Assembly (NCBI RefSeq): GCF_022288725.1 | Contig: NZ_JAKNTA010000005.1 | Span: 161,658-225,657 of the forward strand | Length of the DNA: 64,000 nt | DNA from: Kitasatospora sp. A2-31 | GTDB lineage: Bacteria; Actinomycetota; Actinomycetes; Streptomycetales; Streptomycetaceae | Direction: 5' to 3' | Notes under the pieces: generated by a model | Seen by the model: only the letters and a program-made list of their open reading frames with translations | What the model was told of the DNA's origin: nothing | The model's database searches: none | Program-made: the position numbers and the translations under genes | Shown here: positions 57,801-64,000 of the stretch, piece after piece | How the letters are laid out: each line of letters opens with the position of its first letter | How positions within the stretch are numbered: position 1 is the stretch's first letter

Positions 57801-60479
57801 GCCAACGCCGATGACGCGGCGTGCGCCAACCGTCCGGAGTGGGCGGGCCTGCCGTGTGTGACCATGCCGGGCGGCGCGGTGACCGGGGCGGACGCGTCGC
57901 GGATGCCGACCACCCTGCCGGTCAAGCGGGTCACCCGCTACTCGCCGTTCGGCGAGGCGGAGGAGACCACCGAGTCCAACGCGGGCAAGAGCCGGAAGAC
58001 CGTCACCACCTTTGACGGTGCGGACCGGATCACCTCCACCGAGATCACCTCGGACGAGGGCCAGGCGCTGCCGAAGGTCACCACCGAGTACGACCCGGCC
58101 ACGGGTGACATCGTCAAGACGAACGCGGGCGGCAAGTCGCTGGTGCGCGTGCTCGACGTCCTGGGCCGGCTGATCTCCTACACGGACGCCGACGGCGGTA
58201 CCACCACCACGGAGTTCGACAAGTACGGCAAGCCGGTGAAGGTGAGCGACCCGACCGGGTCCACCACCTACGCCTACGACCGGGTCAAGGAGCCGCGCGG
58301 GCTGGTCACCTCGGTGACCGACAGCGTGGCGGGCGAGTTTACCGCCAAGTACGGTCCGGACGGCCAGCTGGTCGAGCAGACCTACCCCGGTGGCATCGTC
58401 CGCAAGGACACCACCAATGCGGTGGGCGAGGCGACCAGCCGCACCTACACCCGCACGTCCGACAACAAGGTGATCTGGGCCCAGACCACCGACATCTCCA
58501 CCCAGGGCCAGGTCGCCAAGGACACCAGCTCCACCGCTACCCGCTCCTACCGGTACGACCGGCTCGGCCGGCTGGTGAAGGCCGAGCAGTCCACGGTCGC
58601 CACCGGCTGCGTCACCCGGCAGTACGCGTTCGACGCGCACTCCAACCGCCTGTCCAAGCAGACCTCCCCGCACGGGGCGGCCGGCGAGTGCAGCACCGGT
58701 GGGGCCACGGCGGAGAACCACACATACGACAGCGCCGACCGGCTCACCGACAACGGCTTCACCTACGACGCCTTCGGGCGGACGGTGAAGACCGCGACCG
58801 GTGCCACGAACACCTACTGGGCGAACGACCGCGTCGCCGCGCAGGAGAAGGGGGACACCAAGCAGGAGTGGGCCGTCGACGCGGCGCACCGCCTGACCGC
58901 GTTCACCACCAGCAAGAAGCAGGCCGACGGCTCCTGGGCCAACGCCACGTCGAAGCTGAACCACTACGGTGACGACTCCGACGAGGTCCGCTGGACCATC
59001 GAGGACACCACCCAGGGCACGCTGACCCGCAACGTCTCGGGCCCGGACGCGGACCTGGCCGCCACCACCAGCAAGACCGGTGACGTCCAGCTCCAGCTGA
59101 CCAACCTGTTCGGCTCGGTGGTCATCACCACCGACACCGCGCTGACCAAGCCGGTGGTGCTGGACTTCGACGAGTTCGGCATCCCGCAGGACGGCCAGGC
59201 GAACGTCCGCTACGGCTGGCTCGGCGGCAAGCAGCGCTCCGCCGAGGCCCAGGACGGCGACATCCTCATGGGTGCCCGCCTCTACAGCCCGGCCCTGGGC
59301 CGCTTCCTGCAGATCGACCCGATGCCGGGCGGCAACGCCAGCCCGTACGACTACTGCACCGGCGACCCGGTCAACTGCACCGACCTCGACGGCAACTGGG
59401 GCATGCCCAAGTGGCTGAAGAAGACGGTCCAGGTCGTCGCGGTCGTCGCCGAAGTCGCGTCCATGATCCCCGGCCCCATCGGCGCGGTGGCAGCGGCGGT
59501 CTCGTCGGTGTCCTACGCGGCCACGGGCAACTGGGCCAAGGCCGCCGAAATGGCGATCACGGCCGTCGCCCAGACAGTCGGCGCCGGCCCCGTAGTCAAG
59601 GTCGCGGCGACGGTGGCAAAGACCACTCGTGCAGCTGCTCGCTCGGGCGGCAGGATCGCATCAGCGGCAAGAGCGGTATTCCGAAAGTCCGGCTGTAACT
59701 CCTTTAGCCCCGATACACCCGTGCTGATGGCAGATGGGACCTATCTGCCGATCAGTTCACTTCAAGTCGGCGACTATGTGGATGCCATAGACCCAGAGAC
59801 GGGCGAGTCGACTGCAAAGCCCGTTCTGGCGGTAATCACCGGCTTCGGCAGCAAGCATCTCATTCAGATTGACAATGATGCGGACCCTGCCAATGGGTAC
59901 CTGGAGGTCACCGCCGAGCATCCGGTTTGGATCGCCGATCGTGGCTGGACTAAGGCCGAGGAGGTGCGGCCGGGCGACAGCATGGTGGGTTCCGATGGGA
60001 ACGCTCACGTCGTCTACGCTGTTCAGGATCGCGGCTGGGTTGCCGACCAGTTTGTCGTCAACCTCGCGGTCGGAGACCTTCACACCTTTGTGGTGGCGCT
60101 CGGTGACATCGATGCGCTGGTCCACAACGAGTCTTACCCGGAGTGCAAGCTTCCGGTGCGAATGCGGAACGGGGATGGCATCTTCATGCCGGGTCCCTTT
60201 GCAAAGAAGGCAATCAAGGCTCCAAGTAGCGCCCAGCGGTTCAGAAAGGATGTCCGCACCGCCGTCAATGGCATAGGTAACAGGTTTGGTTGCCACCGGT
60301 GTGGTGCGGCGTCTGCGGGGACCAAGACCGGAAACTGGATTCCTGATCACTGGCCGGCCAATGCGGTTCTTAAGAAGCAAGGGCTTCTGAACAGTCGTCA
60401 CCAGTTGCTCCTGCCGCACTGCCTGGCATGTTCCAACATCCAGAGGAACGCCATGAGCGCTCATGCAAGGCGTAGATGA
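51873..60479 (+). CDS. Secreted RHS/YD-repeat polymorphic toxin with Hint and nuclease-like C-terminus
   Basis: A 2868-residue surface/secreted toxin. Order: signal peptide (to ..APVAQAAP, about 50); Ala/Ser/Pro linker (about 156-265); DNRLRE domain (about 430-605); FN3/Ig-like domains (about 605-815); CBM-like jelly roll (about 1005-1140); ricin-type lectin with QQW motifs (about 1206-1330); RHS/YD repeats (about 1376-2470) closing with the core motif GRFLQIDPMPGG and YCTGDPVNCTDLDG; a Hint domain from Cys2608 (CNSFSPDTPVLMADG ... IDALVHN); and a 115-residue C-terminus with CHRC, WIPDHWPANA and HCLACSNIQ, which looks like a zinc-bound HNH-type nuclease. The region beyond about 59690 has lower GC, as if the tip was exchanged. 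ATG 51873 has GAGAGAG upstream. The 293-bp upstream gap is AT-richer; ATTGTCAT occurs twice (51769, 51813). Confidence 0.93.
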   Translation: MSRRSLASSGYSGGAFSSRWMRRISAVLTLGLLVQAGVALDAMTAPVAQAAPNPQTPPASPSTEAPDEASALLAARLQGHRIEVTNARTEFTTLWANADGTLTSDRSTGPIRMKVGEAWVPVDTTLVQTPDGKVAPKAHPEGLVFEGGDAGVTVGDSLPSASASPSATPTPSAMTSPSALPSAAPSASASTSAVPNASTSATPSAIAGAAPTPAAASAAPTAAPSASASPSPSVAATADATERASRAGARAAAPAADPQPAQPQAPVERELVKIGSGDQQVRFGWLGKLPKPKLEGNKATYVDARPGVDLVLQATRTGFEQFLIVKNRSAVSQAGTLTIPLDTTGMSVAPQQDGSIQLLDKASGKLAVKIPAPVMWDAVVDPASQEHLNRGPVTMEVRGQGADTELVFTPDAAFLAAPKTQYPVTVDPIVNVDPTYDTYVQTNENFDASASEDLKLGSYDGSVVARSFLTFPGADFNGKQILGATLNLYNYHSSSCVPKQWEVWEAGGAAWWTRWNNQPSWGTKYATSNDTWDADGGADSHECSGSDGTAWARANVTDLVKYWAGFGYHDYGIGLKAADESSNLSWKRFSSAEGGAPPYLSITYNTIPATPATVEVQPSQQGNPRYTSDPNPRFQVQAADVDGDSLKITLDLWRGGTFVGRIVKDTPNGAIATVRPSDYGIARLDEGVQYSIWAMLDDSKGQSGWVGTYVVADTVKPGAPFVSSADYPADGLWHGTANQPGSFTFSPAAGTDDTTAYVYTLDGGTPVTVAATGALTTSITPTTEGRRVLSVQSKDRAGNLSPPATHTFQVGQAGMSSPVNGTQAAKRVKLSVDAQSQFKRVVYQYRRGPGATEYNVPRTNLTKADNTPVAEDKPRLTDLGTHANWNVLDTLGNIGGVVQVRALLFPEDGSGNGYATVWNTMTVDRNADGAAGTSVGPGSVNLLTGDYSTDVTDANEFGMSVARTTSSRDLGRGWQPQGERLTVNQRQIGTDLTGFTAGEATLSRSTARGHDSSTDSLLVVPGGSGTWDSFAALGPEYTMGNGMKPGRTYRLTGWIYVPGATGLDNPLANRGLRLVGVYRTGAGYGETASPKAAFTDGWQQLTLDMVVPTDATEAWFRLYNGNPGGSGKEVYFDDLSLKEIVAPFGPQWAGGPDAGTGSDYRSLSFPQSDLVEIKGNDDTSLTFAKGTDGTFFPEPGAESLSLKAVSAKSGAIVLPATGQCLEVPNGAAGNGARLQPAACTGAANQQWTRGDDLTLRLLGYCLDNPWGQTGNATPLTLWGCNGGDNQQWEVRTDGTVMNRHSGKCLDADQGASIWVCWAGAWQIWDVQTAGTTYELSELDGSKTVFARQAGSSIYQVVSETGPEAASTTRYQYDTTDGRSLVKRVIPAVEPGVDDVNGCTVDPLPRGCEVSEYDYAKATTATAATPGDYLDRIRSVKVWSWNPATSKQEAVEVAHYAYDDKGRLAQVWDPRLAQPLKTTYSYDADGRVTGIAAAGELPWSFDYGKAAADQDPGRLLKVRRSTLVPGSKNQVNGEIATSVVYEVPLTRGAGGPYDLAGADVAKWAQTDAPTDATAVFGPEDDPGANTASAVKPGPDGYKPATVHYLNASGNEVNTATPSVTPGGDIDTTEYDRYGHAVRTLEATNRSIALGTHPDADKFAAELNLPSDSASRARLLDSRTTYSADGLDVLETLAPAYRATLAEEVAGQSAPVTVTSEAEKLPQLGTNTRVQVDNNCCGLTWSGGAHLSIRGTQAGAFDSVRVSVPEEGDYLLSGQLTKFNDHGVIQWAIDGQNVGQPIDTYAATGAVAPYATGQAVHLTRGDHELKLTVTGTNANTVGERFHTGVDTVTLTKTTLNPTLPAGTSVVARDHNTNTYDEGKPDGQAYHLVTTATDGARIEGYADDVEKRVTKTGYGTPIGGTSGWTLKTATSVTTDAATGGANLTSYVKYDASGRALESRKPGSNGADAGTVKSVFYTAGANADDAACANRPEWAGLPCVTMPGGAVTGADASRMPTTLPVKRVTRYSPFGEAEETTESNAGKSRKTVTTFDGADRITSTEITSDEGQALPKVTTEYDPATGDIVKTNAGGKSLVRVLDVLGRLISYTDADGGTTTTEFDKYGKPVKVSDPTGSTTYAYDRVKEPRGLVTSVTDSVAGEFTAKYGPDGQLVEQTYPGGIVRKDTTNAVGEATSRTYTRTSDNKVIWAQTTDISTQGQVAKDTSSTATRSYRYDRLGRLVKAEQSTVATGCVTRQYAFDAHSNRLSKQTSPHGAAGECSTGGATAENHTYDSADRLTDNGFTYDAFGRTVKTATGATNTYWANDRVAAQEKGDTKQEWAVDAAHRLTAFTTSKKQADGSWANATSKLNHYGDDSDEVRWTIEDTTQGTLTRNVSGPDADLAATTSKTGDVQLQLTNLFGSVVITTDTALTKPVVLDFDEFGIPQDGQANVRYGWLGGKQRSAEAQDGDILMGARLYSPALGRFLQIDPMPGGNASPYDYCTGDPVNCTDLDGNWGMPKWLKKTVQVVAVVAEVASMIPGPIGAVAAAVSSVSYAATGNWAKAAEMAITAVAQTVGAGPVVKVAATVAKTTRAAARSGGRIASAARAVFRKSGCNSFSPDTPVLMADGTYLPISSLQVGDYVDAIDPETGESTAKPVLAVITGFGSKHLIQIDNDADPANGYLEVTAEHPVWIADRGWTKAEEVRPGDSMVGSDGNAHVVYAVQDRGWVADQFVVNLAVGDLHTFVVALGDIDALVHNESYPECKLPVRMRNGDGIFMPGPFAKKAIKAPSSAQRFRKDVRTAVNGIGNRFGCHRCGAASAGTKTGNWIPDHWPANAVLKKQGLLNSRHQLLLPHCLACSNIQRNAMSAHARRR

Positions 60480-60526
60480 TATAATCCATTGCAGGATTGT
60501 TTCATGACCTAATCGCAAGGGGTCAA

Positions 60527-60808
60527 GTGTCTATTCAGGTGTCCGCTTCCGGCCCGCTCGACGGTGATGTTTTGTCACAGAAGATCTGCGACTTTCTTGG
60601 CGTCTTCAACTCGATTCCTCAGTTCATTGCTTCAGATGACTGGGAGATCGAGATTGCCGAAGGGGAGGACCCTTCGGAGGATTGGCTGGTGGAGTGCTTT
60701 CCTTCGGATGGCCTTGATTCCATCGAAGTTTCTAGGGTGGTCGCGGCAGTCGAACGATTTGTCGCGGAGTCCGGAGGTCGCAACATCTCAACGCAGTACG
60801 ATGTGTAG
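60527..60808 (+). CDS. Probable immunity protein to the RHS toxin
   Basis: A 93-residue acidic protein directly after the toxin (47-bp gap). GTG 60527 (MSIQVSASGPL) is preferred because AAGGGG lies 5 nt upstream. Product has ISDWEIEIAEGEDPSEDW-like acidic segments (exact: DDWEIEIAEGEDPSEDW) and a C-terminal helix (VSRVVAAVERFVAES). Position, size, acidity and low GC fit a nuclease immunity protein. A terminator follows. Family not recognised. Confidence 0.75.
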   Translation: MSIQVSASGPLDGDVLSQKICDFLGVFNSIPQFIASDDWEIEIAEGEDPSEDWLVECFPSDGLDSIEVSRVVAAVERFVAESGGRNISTQYDV

Positions 60809-60842
60809 GGCCGACTGACTAGATAGAGGCTGCCCGCAGGAG

Positions 60843-60866
60843 GCCCCCGCCCACCAGGGCGGGGGC
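60843..60866. terminator. Terminator after the first immunity gene
   Basis: Perfect 10-bp stem, 60843-60852/60857-60866, loop ACCA, followed by TTCACT. It closes the toxin-immunity transcript and separates the later immunity-type genes. Confidence 0.85.
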
Positions 60867-61055
60867 TTCACTGCATCTGCGGAATGAGAAGGTCGCGGTG
60901 TGGAAAGCGCTGCGGGGGCGTCCCGATGGGCGGCGCCCTAGGCCCGAGTGTGCCAGCGTGGCCGTACTCTCACCGCGGTGTCTAGTAACGTCAGTGCCGC
61001 GGCTGGATCGGTGGATTTTCGAGCCTACGGGTCTGTCATTTACGAAGGAATCGGC

Positions 61056-61493
61056 ATGCCTGTCATGTATCGCTCAGAGATTCTGGAGCGCATTGACGAG
61101 GTGATGGGTCTCAGCGTCTGGCGTGGAGGCGCCAACGTCCACGAAGTGGCCATCGAGAACCCTGAGTACTTCCCCCGGCTGGTGGACGGGTTCCGTGACG
61201 CTGATCCGGTGCGGATCGCCGCGGCGTTGAGTCGGGCGATGGACGAATGGGCGGCGGACGCCCAGTCGGACGGAACCGGTCGGCCGGGTGTCGTCTATGC
61301 CTGGTTCGACGGGCAGGCCGGTCAGCTCAGGATGTCCTTCGTCTCGGGAGACAAGGGGGCGATCCCGTTCAGGATCCGTCTTCGGTTCGTCTCTCGGATC
61401 GAGGAGATCGTTGCGGAATACGTGGCCGGGGAGGATCCGGTGGGCGCCGCCGAGTTGAACGTCTTTGCCCGGGAGGTGCCGGGAACGGCATGA
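61056..61493 (+). CDS. Immunity-type hypothetical protein, 145 residues
   Basis: ATG 61056 (MPVMYRSEILERIDEV) with AAGGAA upstream. The product is alpha/beta with VVYAWFDGQAGQLRMSFVSG and LRFVSRIEEIVAEYV. It lies in the toxin tail and is acidic, so an orphan immunity role is likely. Its stop overlaps the ATG of the 53-residue ORF (ATGA). GC content is lower than in the main chromosome. Confidence 0.65.
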   Translation: MPVMYRSEILERIDEVMGLSVWRGGANVHEVAIENPEYFPRLVDGFRDADPVRIAAALSRAMDEWAADAQSDGTGRPGVVYAWFDGQAGQLRMSFVSGDKGAIPFRIRLRFVSRIEEIVAEYVAGEDPVGAAELNVFAREVPGTA

Positions 61494-61651
61494 CGCGCGA
61501 GGGCGAGCGGTCCTGCTTCGGAGTTACTCATCTGGAGCAGGGCCGCTTGCCCGTTCTGGTGGGCGATAGGATCGTCGGGCGGGCTTGGGGCGAGACCGCT
61601 GGCAGGTTTCGGACCCGTCGGAATTCACGTGATCTTCGGAAGCTGGTATGA
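61490..61651 (+). CDS. Small coupled ORF, 53 residues, possibly a toxin remnant
   Basis: ATG 61490 overlaps the preceding stop and its own TGA overlaps the next ATG (61648), so three genes are chained by 4-base overlaps. Product: MTREGERSCFGVTHLEQGRL then PVLVGDRIVGRAWGETAGRF and a basic tail. It could be a stub of a displaced RHS toxin tip or a small protein. Frame integrity across both overlaps suggests it is translated. Confidence 0.4.
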   Translation: MTREGERSCFGVTHLEQGRLPVLVGDRIVGRAWGETAGRFRTRRNSRDLRKLV

Positions 61652-61962
61652 GGTTCCTGTTTAGTCGCCACGTCAGGCTGGAAGTGGAGAGCCTTGGCGA
61701 GGTCGAACCGGGGCGGAAGGTCTACGTCTCCACTTCGGTCTCACAGGGGAGTGAAGTGGTCAGTGTCTGCAGGGATCGCGACGGCTCGTGGCAGTTCTTC
61801 TCCGAGGAGGACAAGTCCGGCCCGGAGGGCCCCGTGCTGATCCACTTCGAGCACGTGCCCGGCCAGCCCGACCTTGCTGCGGCGGTTCCTGGTCTCAGGA
61901 AAGGCAATTGGGCACTTCGCGACAGCGATGATGGTTCCTGGGCCGTGGTGAGGGGCGACTGA
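61648..61962 (+). CDS. Immunity-type protein, 104 residues (DUF2185-like pattern)
   Basis: Product contains VVSVCRDRDGSWQFFSEE, LIHFEHVPGQPDL and GNWALRDSDDGSWAVVRG. The alternating DGSWQF / L-H-x-E-H / W-x-(V) pattern matches DUF2185-like immunity proteins as I know them. The next gene is a diverged copy. ATG overlaps the previous stop. Confidence 0.65.
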   Translation: MRFLFSRHVRLEVESLGEVEPGRKVYVSTSVSQGSEVVSVCRDRDGSWQFFSEEDKSGPEGPVLIHFEHVPGQPDLAAAVPGLRKGNWALRDSDDGSWAVVRGD

Positions 61963-61996
61963 CGTTGCTCCTGCACCTGATGGGCGAGGGTGTGAA

Positions 61997-62308
61997 ATGA
62001 TCGAATTCTTGGACTCTGATATCGGAATCCCGGAAGGTCTTGGCCCCTTCTATCTACCGGAAGATGGCGACGTCGCGTACGTGTCCGAGGGCGTGTTCGG
62101 TGGGGCGCAGGTGGAATCGGTCTTCCTGGATGACGAGGGCGACATTCAGGCGTTCAGTGGAGAGGGAGAGGGACCCGAGCCCAGGCTGGTCCATTACTCG
62201 CACATCGCTCAAGCGAATCCCCACCTGGCCGGACTCCCGAGGATGCCTCTGGAGCATTGGGCGGTATGGGATGCAGGGAAGAACCTGTGGCGGGTCATGC
62301 CGGCATAG
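61997..62308 (+). CDS. Immunity-type protein, 103 residues, paralogue of its neighbour
   Basis: Product: SVFLDDEGDIQAFSGEGEG, RLVHYSHIAQANPHLAGLP, HWAVWDAGKNLWRVM. Each block lines up with the previous gene (DGxIQ/WQF, L-H-Y/F-x-H, P-x-L, W-A-V/L, W-x-V), so the pair arose by duplication and divergence or successive capture. GAGGGTG lies about 7 nt before the ATG. A terminator follows 70 bases after the stop. Confidence 0.65.
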   Translation: MIEFLDSDIGIPEGLGPFYLPEDGDVAYVSEGVFGGAQVESVFLDDEGDIQAFSGEGEGPEPRLVHYSHIAQANPHLAGLPRMPLEHWAVWDAGKNLWRVMPA

Positions 62309-62380
62309 CGGGGTCCAGTCACGGCCGAGGCTTGGTCGATTACCCCATCGGCGCTTCGGCAACGGTGATGCGGGCCGAGC

Positions 62381-62416
62381 CGGGGGCGATCCCAGAGCTC
62401 TCCGGGATCGCCCCCG
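62381..62416. terminator. Bidirectional terminator after the immunity genes
   Basis: Perfect 13-bp stem, 62381-62393/62404-62416, with AGAGCTCTCC in the loop. It lies between the immunity genes and the convergent SDR gene. Confidence 0.85.
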
Positions 62417-62511
62417 TCACCTTCGGCGACGTCGACGGCTGGTGTCATCAAGGGGGTGCCGACTGCAAATCCCCTGATCAGGCCGTCTGCTGACCGACCA
62501 CTTGAGGCCTA

Positions 62512-63273
62512 TCACACCAGGCGCCCACCCCCGTCCACGTGGAGGACCGTGCCGGTGACGAAGGGGCTGGTCATGGCGAAGTGGGTGGCGTGGACGAGGT
62601 CGGCGGGGGTGCCGATGCGGCGGGCCGGGTTGCGGTCGGCGACGGAGCGGAGGAACGGGTCCTTGTCGGCGCCGAGGCGGTCCCAGGCGCCGCTGTCGAC
62701 GATGCCGGGGGAGACGGCGTTCACGCGGACCGGGGCGATCTCGACGGCGAGTGCCTGGACGAGGAACGCCAGGGCGCCGTTGGTGGTCGCCATCACGGTG
62801 CGGGCCGGGGCCGGGCGCCAGGCGGCCACGCCGGAGAAGAAGGTGAACGACGCGCCCTCGGGGGTGTCGGTCGCGGCCTGGGCGGCGAGGTGCTTGGCGA
62901 GCAGCAGCGGGCCGTAGACCTTGGCGGCGAACGCGCGGTGGACGTCGGCGAGGTCGAGCTCGGCGAGCGGGCCGTTGGCGGGCATGGCGGCCGTGGAGAC
63001 CAGGTGGTGGAAGCGGCCGGTGGCCGTGGCGAGGGCGGCGATCGACGTCTCGTCGGCGAGGTCCACCGGTACCACCTCGGCCTTGCCGGACAGCTCGCCG
63101 GCCGTCCACTCCAGCTTGCGCGGGTCGGGGCCGGCCAGGACGAGTTCGGCGCCGGCCTCGGACGCGGCGCGGGCGAGGGCGCGGCCGGTGTTAGACCCGG
63201 CGCCGACGACGACGACACGGCGACCGTCGAGGGGGAGGGCGGAGGACTGGGGCGTGGGGAGTGCAGTGGTCAT
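62512..63273 (-). CDS. Atypical short-chain dehydrogenase/reductase lacking YxxxK
   Basis: A 253-residue Rossmann-fold SDR. Seen: VVVVGAGSNTGRALA (GxGxxxG-type), VDLADETS, LVSTAAMP and VNAVSPGIVDS. Where classical SDRs have Tyr-x-x-x-Lys, this reads MATTN (ARTVMATTNGALAF), so both catalytic residues are missing while the Ser is kept (FFSG). It may bind a cofactor without redox activity or use other residues; related actinobacterial SDRs show the same change. ATG 63273. Divergent from a LysR gene. Confidence 0.88.
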   Translation of the reverse strand: MTTALPTPQSSALPLDGRRVVVVGAGSNTGRALARAASEAGAELVLAGPDPRKLEWTAGELSGKAEVVPVDLADETSIAALATATGRFHHLVSTAAMPANGPLAELDLADVHRAFAAKVYGPLLLAKHLAAQAATDTPEGASFTFFSGVAAWRPAPARTVMATTNGALAFLVQALAVEIAPVRVNAVSPGIVDSGAWDRLGADKDPFLRSVADRNPARRIGTPADLVHATHFAMTSPFVTGTVLHVDGGGRLV

Positions 63274-63328
63274 GGGCTCAACCCTGCGTCGACCAGCCGT
63301 GATGCGTCCAAGGCTTGTTTTCACCCCT

Positions 63329-63343
63329 AGCCATAAACTGGCT
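63329..63343 (+). promoter_or_regulatory. LysR-type operator in the SDR/LysR divergent gap
   Basis: AGCCA (63329-63333) and TGGCT (63339-63343) flank TAAAC, a 15-bp palindrome of LysR-box size, directly before the LysR ATG (63346). CATAAA (63332-63337) could be the -10 of a leaderless LysR mRNA, so the box would allow autorepression. Confidence 0.5.
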
Positions 63344-63345
63344 GC

Positions 63346-64000
63346 ATGACCACGCTCCGACAGCTCGAGTACCTGGTGGCCGTCGTCGACACCGGCTCGT
63401 TCACCCGCGCCGCCGAGCTGCTGCACGTCACCCAGCCGGCGCTCTCGCACCAGGTCCGCGCGCTGGAGAAGGCCGTCGGCGGCACGCTGCTGGAGCGCCT
63501 GCCGCGGGCCGTGCGGCTGACGCCGATGGGGCGCGCCGTGCTCCCGCACGCCCGAGCGGCGCTCGCCGATGCCGAACGGCTGCGGGCCGCCGCCCGCCTG
63601 ACGGCCGGGCTGGACGGCGGTGAGCTGGAGCTGGCCACGGTGTACTCGGTCGGGCTCGGCATCCTTCCGCCGGTCCTGCGGGCGTGGCGGCGGGACCATC
63701 CGGGGGTGCGGATCCGGTTGCGCGAGTTCGCGCACAACGACGAGCTGCGCGCGGCGATGGCGGCCGGTCAGGCCGACGTCGCGGTCGGGACGACGCCGCC
63801 GGACTGGGAGGGGCCGATCAGGGAGCTCGGGGTCGAGGAGTTCGTGCTCGCGCTTCCCGCGGGGGAGGGGCACGGGAACGACCGTCGGTTCGTCCCGCTG
63901 GCCGACCTCGCGGACCGCGACTGGGTGCACTACGCGCCCGGCAACGGCCTCGCCGACCTGGTGGACAGGGCCTGTGCGGAGGCGGGGTTCCGCCCGCGCG
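63346..64000 (+). CDS. LysR-family regulator, 5' part (runs off the window)
   Basis: The first ~218 residues of a LysR regulator. HTH (LRQLEYLVAVVDTGSFTRAAELLHVTQPALSHQVRALE is its extent, about 4-42) and the start of the effector domain (LELATVYSVGLGILPPVL). Divergent from the SDR gene, its probable target. The ATG at 63346 has no ribosome site, in line with a leaderless transcript. The 3' end lies beyond 64000. Confidence 0.9.
   Translation, partial: MTTLRQLEYLVAVVDTGSFTRAAELLHVTQPALSHQVRALEKAVGGTLLERLPRAVRLTPMGRAVLPHARAALADAERLRAAARLTAGLDGGELELATVYSVGLGILPPVLRAWRRDHPGVRIRLREFAHNDELRAAMAAGQADVAVGTTPPDWEGPIRELGVEEFVLALPAGEGHGNDRRFVPLADLADRDWVHYAPGNGLADLVDRACAEAGFRPR

Noticed and set aside
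51876..58964. 7-kb minus-strand open frame opposite the RHS gene
   Set aside because: Translation is Arg/Val/Gly/His-rich without motifs; the RHS frame has signal peptide, lectin, YD repeats and Hint.
59690..60130. Self-splicing intein in the RHS protein
   Set aside because: The domain begins with CNSF and ends in HN as in Hint pretoxin domains, but no extein continuation is apparent after it; the C-terminus looks like a toxin tip.

Overview
The window is high-GC actinomycete chromosome, most likely Streptomyces or the related genus Kitasatospora. The grounds are the third-position G/C bias, frequent GTG/TTG starts, GTGA/ATGA stop-start overlaps, a modular type I polyketide synthase, a 2-methylisoborneol operon, an actinobacterial long-form GAPDH and a giant secreted RHS protein. 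I saw no tRNA, rRNA or CRISPR array.

Layout. 1-13.3 kb is the right edge of a type I PKS cluster: the 3' end of one PKS gene (AT end-DH-KR-ACP), a second PKS gene that carries the KSQ loading module plus one extension module (KSQ-AT-ACP-KS-AT-DH-KR-ACP), a convergent type II thioesterase and an ECF-type sigma factor. 13.8-22.1 kb is mostly housekeeping and lipid-related: an ABC1/UbiB kinase, GAPDH, a flavin reductase, a PIG-L amidase, and a coupled glycerophosphodiesterase / UMF1-type MFS pair. 22.2-25.8 kb holds an IS30-family element next to the 2-methylisoborneol (MIB) synthase and GPP methyltransferase genes. 25.9-42.6 kb is a mixed region: LysR/EamA pair, GNAT + class IV aminotransferase, ABC/FtsX exporter, TAT-exported multicopper oxidase with a small membrane partner, DUF2252, F420-type oxidoreductase with a divergent MmyB-type regulator, and a frameshifted lipoprotein.

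42.6-45.9 kb is a three-gene operon that looks like an NTP-dependent biological-conflict system: an EACC1-like small protein, a caspase-like protease with TPRs, and a ClpC-N/AAA protein whose Walker B glutamate is replaced. 46.1-51.1 kb is a glycerol/ether-lipid block: diacylglycerol kinase-like, alkyl-DHAP-synthase-like flavoprotein, TetR regulator and GlpD. 51.9-62.3 kb is a 2868-residue RHS/YD-repeat polymorphic toxin (signal peptide, DNRLRE, CBM-like, ricin-type lectin, RHS, Hint, Zn/HNH-like C-terminus) followed by a lower-GC tail of small immunity-type genes. The window ends in a divergent SDR / LysR pair.

The two observations I rate highest are (i) a 36-bp inverted-repeat element, 30/36 identical, found both upstream of the glycerophosphodiesterase/MFS operon and, 29 kb away, in the TetR / ether-lipid-synthase divergent promoter, implying one regulon; and (ii) the EACC1-caspase-Clp/AAA operon with a predicted hydrolysis-impaired AAA module.
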